Below, one piece after another: positions 59,713-64,000 of a DNA stretch of 64,000 bases (position 1 is its first letter; each line of letters starts with the position of its first letter). The position numbers and the translations under genes are program-made. The DNA lies in NCBI GenBank assembly GCA_963576785.1, contig OY756149.1:310001-374000 (forward strand). Direction: 5' to 3'. Origin of the DNA: Chlorophyllum brunneum (taxonomy: Eukaryota; Basidiomycota; Agaricomycetes; Agaricales; Agaricaceae). A model generated the notes under the pieces. It was not told the DNA's origin and did not search any database. It saw nothing but the letters and a program-made list of their open reading frames with translations.

Positions 59713-61384
59713 AAATCAAGGTCCGATGTCCACTGGCTCCACTTGAGTTCTGAGAGTTACTGCGATATATCCTCCCCAAGATGTACATCAGGGTCTGCTG
59801 CAAGGCCAAACAATAGCGACAATGCCTTCGTGTTGACATATTCCACATCAGCTTTCGGATCGGAACAGGCTAGGATGGTGGCTGGGTAAACGAACGAGTC
59901 AGCCAACACCGCAAGTATGTACGTGCACTTACTGCTATTAGTTGAGGTGCGGTACAGGGTATTGACAATTGCGGTGATGCACCTCTGACGAACCCCCGGT
60001 GTAGCAATACAAAATTCTGGACCCGATCTCGTTGGGTCAGATAGGAAATCGGTGAATGATGCGTGGTAGAACAAGAAGTCAGTAAGCATCCTCCAGTCGG
60101 TTTTCGGTATATCGAGGACGGAGCGAAGGCTGTCTGTGGCTGCATGGAAGGATGTTAACGACAGACAAAGCACCGAACAACTGTAGAGGGTGGCGGGCTG
60201 GTGACGAAGGTCGATCAACGTGGTATGGAGACGAAGGTAGAGAAGCGACAGAATATTCGGAAGAACTGCTTCCGGTATCTGTTGCATGATCAACTTATAA
60301 AACTCGCCCAGCTTGGAGAGTGGGCTGCTATCCGATCTAGCATTCCTTCGACCTCGTTCCAACATTTACCGTAATTGCCCCTCATGCCCGACTCTAGTAT
60401 CTTGACCGATGTATCAGATAATAACAGTCGCATAGACAAACAGGCCGGATGACTCATCAACAAGGCAACGAATATCGTTATCGGATGGCCAAGGCGTCTC
60501 AGGGGGGAGATCGTACTTCGCAAGGATCTTCTTGAAACCATCGCGAAGGTACGCTTCAATGTCACTGTCGGCATCACGCGATACTGGGAGTCTGAGCTGC
60601 CACGAAATCTTCTTGGCCACCTCAAAGGCGGCAGCGATATAGGGCTCCGGTCTGCTGAAGAATGCCCACAAGAAAGGTGTCGTCTAGTCATGAATGGATA
60701 ACGTGACAAGCATGACACTACTCTGGGCGGTCTTAGTCTTGCATTCGTCGAGGCTATCGACGATGATCATCGCGTCCATCTTCACGCCCTGATCCTTATC
60801 GCTCAACCCCCGGAGTGGCTTCACGAGGAGCTCCCGGAACTGGACGTCAGTCGACTTCTCAAGAACAAGACGATCATGGCATCAACAAGGTCACGGTAGG
60901 CGGGGTATTTTGTTGTGAGTTGGTATGCGATTGTCGGCAAGAACTTCTTCGGATCATCCCACCCATTCGGTCGATGGAAGAAGAATGTCGCGCCTAGCTT
61001 CCCGGAATCATCGATACCCTCTGCACAGGTCTGAGCTACCGCAGACTTGCCGACACCTGCTGGTCCCCGCACCCACAGGGCACGTGCTTGCTGCGTCTTC
61101 CATGCGCCCGAGCCCCAACCAGTGATATCCCGGATGTATTCCTCTCAAGTGCCTGGGTGGCATTTTGGAGGATCACGAGCATACGAATTGTGTATTGCTT
61201 ATGGGAGGGAGGCTGCGAGGAGTAGTTCTATACCGGATCCTTTCTCTGTGTACAACTTTCGTCGGGAAGGGGATGAAGGGATGGGATAATACTCACTGCT
61301 ATCCTTCGCATAACCGATTACAGATGCATCAATAAAGTTTCCACCGCTGACGGAAACTCCTTCGCTTTGTTCAAAGAATGGCAT
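59713..61384 (-). pseudogene. NACHT NTPase copy H, disrupted
   Basis: First exon M-P-F-F-E-Q-S-E-G-V-S-V-S-G-G-N-F-I-D-A-S at 61384, then the family exon 2. Lesions are TAA for the Gln codon of L-P-Q-A-I (about 61200), TGA for the Arg codon of G-T-R-E-E (about 61147), a deletion of about 13-14 bases near 60876, TAG for the Gln codon of H-D-Q-T-T (about 60686), and frame changes near 60360. The last exon is lost: similarity ends at 59713, where the second-subfamily relic begins. All three nonsense changes are C-to-T on the coding strand. Undamaged parts are near-identical to F and G. Confidence 0.87.
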
Positions 61385-61701
61385 CGGAGGATGTCTGTCA
61401 AGGTGTTAGTCAGGATGGAGGGGACATCCCCAGGCTTTGATTGTGGGCTTTGATTGTGGTTCTATAGACACTGCCTGCCAACACAGCAAACGGTTCATCC
61501 GAGCTTGGGCAATGGAGCCGATCTGTCGAACTCTTATTGACACGAGCGATATCACATCATTCAATATAACATGCAAAGGCCGCGGAAATTAAAACCTGTT
61601 GCACGTTCCCAGAGCTGGCGGAAACCACATGAAATTATGGTACAATGAATACAATGGAGGTGGGACAAAAACGACACACAAGACAAGTGATACTCCAGCG
61701 T

Positions 61702-63106
61702 TCAACCAATCGCCATATCAGTGACTTGCGAGAGCTCGTCTGTCTTTAGGTGAGAGTTTGGGCGTATCGAGAATATCACGTCCTTCAGAACCTGTGCTAT
61801 CAGACCATGTTGTGCCTCTGCGGCAATCCTCGTGCTGTGGGGCGGGCATCAGGAACTCACGAATTGATTCTAAATCAAGGACACTACATACCTATCTTTG
61901 ACGCTCTTTGCTAACTGATTGTCTTCTTTCTTCTTTTCTTCCTTGTCCTTGCCTTCCCTATCTTTTGCGGTAGGTGGTGTGGCTCTCGTATTAGCAACGG
62001 CTCCTTGTGCCTTTGCGAGTTTCTGTTGGAGATCGTTGAGCTGCGACACAGCGTACGCTCGGTTCTAGGCGCAATGTCATTGCCTTCGCTCGGTAACTTG
62101 ACGTCAAATCCTACGCACCGATATGAGTGGACTTTGGCTGAGGGTGTTAACCCAGTATTTGTTCCATAGCATAGCCAGGAGATCGTTATCCAGAGTCGAT
62201 TTGAAGATTTCGACTTCTAGTTGATAGTACTGGTTGGCGTGAACACCAAAATCTTCGATCTTGCTTAGCGGGATGGATTGGTATTCCGAGGTGGTGGCGT
62301 TGGGGGGGGTGTAGTTTTCAGGATAAGTGCGGAAAGCCCCAATATCCACTTTTCCAGCAGAGATGGTGCGATTTGGGTCAATCTGTAGGAAGATTGAGTT
62401 ATGGCAGGGATACAAGGCGGGGGGTAAGGTGTGAGGAACGCACCACCACAGCAACAAATGGATCTTGGAATTTCTGGTTATTCAGCTGAGTGTTGACGTC
62501 AATGCCGGATAGCCAGCATCCATATCCTGGATGTGAGTGGTACCAGCCGATAGCGTTTTCTAGACGTCCAGCCTGCGAAGAGGATCTACCACTTAGTGTC
62601 CTCCGGTTGCAAGGTCAAGCAAGTGGGTGTACCTTCTCGCTCTTGTCAATGTACTCCACCATGTACTCATTAGCCTCATTCGCAGCGTTAACGCGGGTTT
62701 CTGTCCCTTGCACGGGAAGCGCAAAAGAGTCCATGATCACCAATGAGTTCCCAATCACCTTTCCCTGCATAAGGCCCATGATCTCATGGGGCACTCCCGA
62801 CCGAGCATGAATCACCTGAGTATTGCGTTCAGTTGGTAGTATACTCAAAACATGACGTATTCACCATCTTGATAAGAGCAATTGCAGAGATCTTGCATGA
62901 TTTGAAGTAGTGAGGGCTGCGGTTCGTCGCTCAGTATCGCGGTGCCGTAAGCGCCGGTTTGGTTTTGCTCACTCTTTGTTCCAGGGCATCTCATGGTTTA
63001 TCTTCTTGTTTGCTTCAGAGTCGAAACGGAATATTTCATCCTCTGGCGACACTTCAAGTATGTTATTGTTTAGGGAAAATGACTGAAGGGCGATGTTGGA
63101 AGACAT
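61702..63106 (-). CDS. CSN5: COP9 signalosome subunit 5 (JAMM deneddylase)
   Basis: Catalytic subunit that removes Nedd8 from cullins. Exons read on the minus strand from the ATG at 63106. The N-terminus has [17 protein letters not shown] and [16 protein letters not shown]. The MPN domain has [11 protein letters not shown] and the metal-binding JAMM motif [14 protein letters not shown] (about 62500-62560), with both His, the Ser and the Asp present. The C-terminal part has K-Y-W-V-N-T-L-S and a Lys/Glu-rich linker. The terminal exon carries [15 protein letters not shown] and ends at 61702. About seven exons and roughly 350 residues, as expected for the family. Its 3' end was copied to 47.97-48.44 kb. 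Confidence 0.95.
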
Positions 63107-63579
63107 TGATGTCTGATCACCTTTGCCGAGTTCGCGAATGTTATCGTGATGTTTGGTATCACCCCCAAGTACAAACAGGTCGGATGGCGGAAGTCCAGCC
63201 TATCCTTTATCAAAAGTCCTTGTCGGAGTTACTTGTTGGGTGCAAAATAGCGTGCCAATAGTCTCCAGTGTGCTAAAGCTCCGGGTTGCTGGTCGAGGCC
63301 TTTCCACTCGCAATATCCTACGGCTTTATCGGCCCGATAGTTCCACCAAACAAGAGCCAAACAACCAAGCCAACACATCGGACAAACCTTCGCCATCGTC
63401 AAGACCTCAAGCAACCGCCGTCCGTCGTTTAAGTGAGTATTACTGCTGCACTGTTCTCTGGGGTGTTCCTGGTTGCCTCCTAGTCAATCTCTGGGAGTGT
63501 GGGTTGCTCTGGATGGGTGGATGCACAGGACCCAGATTGGATGACGATGAAATGTTGAGCTGACTTCATTATCTACAGA
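63107..63579. promoter_or_regulatory. Shared divergent promoter of CSN5 and eL20, with eL20 leader intron
   Basis: The two starts are 473 bases apart, head to head. On the eL20 side a leader exon appears to end at 63432 (donor gtgagt) with a 146-nt intron to 63578, one base before the ATG. Leader introns are common in fungal ribosomal protein genes. Open frames across this stretch are not coding. Confidence 0.6.
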
Positions 63580-64000
63580 ATGACCTTCCAGGAATATCAA
63601 GTCGTCGGTCGCCACCTCCCCACGGAGTCGGACCCCACTCCAAAAATCTACCGCATGCGCATCTTTGCGCCCAATGAGGTCGTCGCGAAATCCCGCTTCT
63701 GGTATTTCCTTAGGTGCGCCCCTTCGTTTCGTCGATTATCAACAACAACTCAGCTCCCTGTAGGCAACTCAAGAAGGTCAAGAAAGCCAGTGGCGAGATC
63801 ATTGGTGTGAACGTTGTGTGTATTCTTGATGTCCCTTGCAGCCCTCAAGAGGCAGGCGGAGCGGGATTTACTGATCATGGATAATGCGTTTTCGCATTTG
63901 CTCCCTAGATTCACGAAAAGAAGCCTTTGAAAGTCAAGAACTTCGGTATATGGCTCCGATACGACTCCCGTTCAGGCACCCACAACATGTACAAGGAGTT
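63580..64000 (+). CDS. RPL20: 60S ribosomal protein eL20 (L18a), 3' end beyond window
   Basis: Large-subunit ribosomal protein. Exons 63580-63713, 63764-63815 and 63909 to the right edge are in phase. The protein reads [42 protein letters not shown], and [13 protein letters not shown], all near-invariant in eukaryotic eL20. The last third is cut by the window edge. Introns are 50 and 93 nt. Confidence 0.96.

Noticed and set aside
63153..63563. Open frame upstream of eL20
   Set aside because: It spans the divergent promoter and leader intron and has no protein features. The eL20 start at 63580 gives the conserved N-terminus.

Overview
The window is nuclear DNA from a filamentous basidiomycete, most likely an agaricomycete mushroom. 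Protein genes are split by short introns, mostly 48-65 nt with GT-AG borders. The ATP-citrate lyase is the single-chain fused form, and two tRNAs are of eukaryotic type. The accessory genes (NACHT NTPases, an AIG1-type GTPase, cytochrome P450s, a DUF1275 membrane protein) are typical of agaricomycetes. The species cannot be named from sequence alone.

Layout. 1-15 kb is mostly conserved: an SMP/C2 lipid-transfer protein cut by the left edge (-), a secreted six-hairpin glycosidase (+), tRNA-Glu, ATP-citrate lyase (+), a small unknown gene (+), the PP2A leucine carboxyl methyltransferase (-) and a P450 scrap. From 15.6 to 61.4 kb the window is an accessory region built around NACHT/STAND NTPases of one paralogous family. 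Eight family loci are recognisable. A (17.5 kb), B (28.1 kb, divergent), F (53.9 kb) and G (57.0 kb) look intact. C (31.0 kb), D (39.5 kb), E (48.9 kb) and H (59.7 kb) are broken by frameshifts, deletions or nonsense codons. Two plus-strand scraps (51.6-53.0 and 59.55-59.71 kb) appear to come from a second NLR subfamily. Between these lie a GTPase gene, two related P450 genes (19.8 and 44.9 kb), initiator tRNA-Met, a prenylated UBL3-like ubiquitin-fold protein, a DHA2-type MFS transporter and a DUF1275 gene. The last 2.4 kb returns to housekeeping genes: CSN5 (-) and, divergently, ribosomal protein eL20 (+, cut by the right edge).

The most interesting structure is a repeating module: a head repeat, an NLR gene, a tail repeat, then a convergent DUF1275 gene. 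One DUF1275 copy (42.2-43.2 kb) is intact. A pseudogene or scrap of it lies at the matching place beside A, C and E, and also in a module whose NLR has been lost (38.3-39.2 kb). The NLRs share three parts: a short first exon coding a polar, GG-containing motif that resembles a prion-like or amyloid signalling segment (inference); a NACHT core ending in a winged-helix-like F-[HY]HxSFxDFL motif; and a C-terminal domain of roughly 130 residues that I do not recognise. No WD40, ankyrin or TPR repeats are visible. The picture is of a fast birth-and-death NLR cluster, possibly serving self/non-self recognition or defence. That role is inferred from the family and is not shown by the sequence.

Exon borders were placed by eye from splice signals and reading phase. 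They are predictions.
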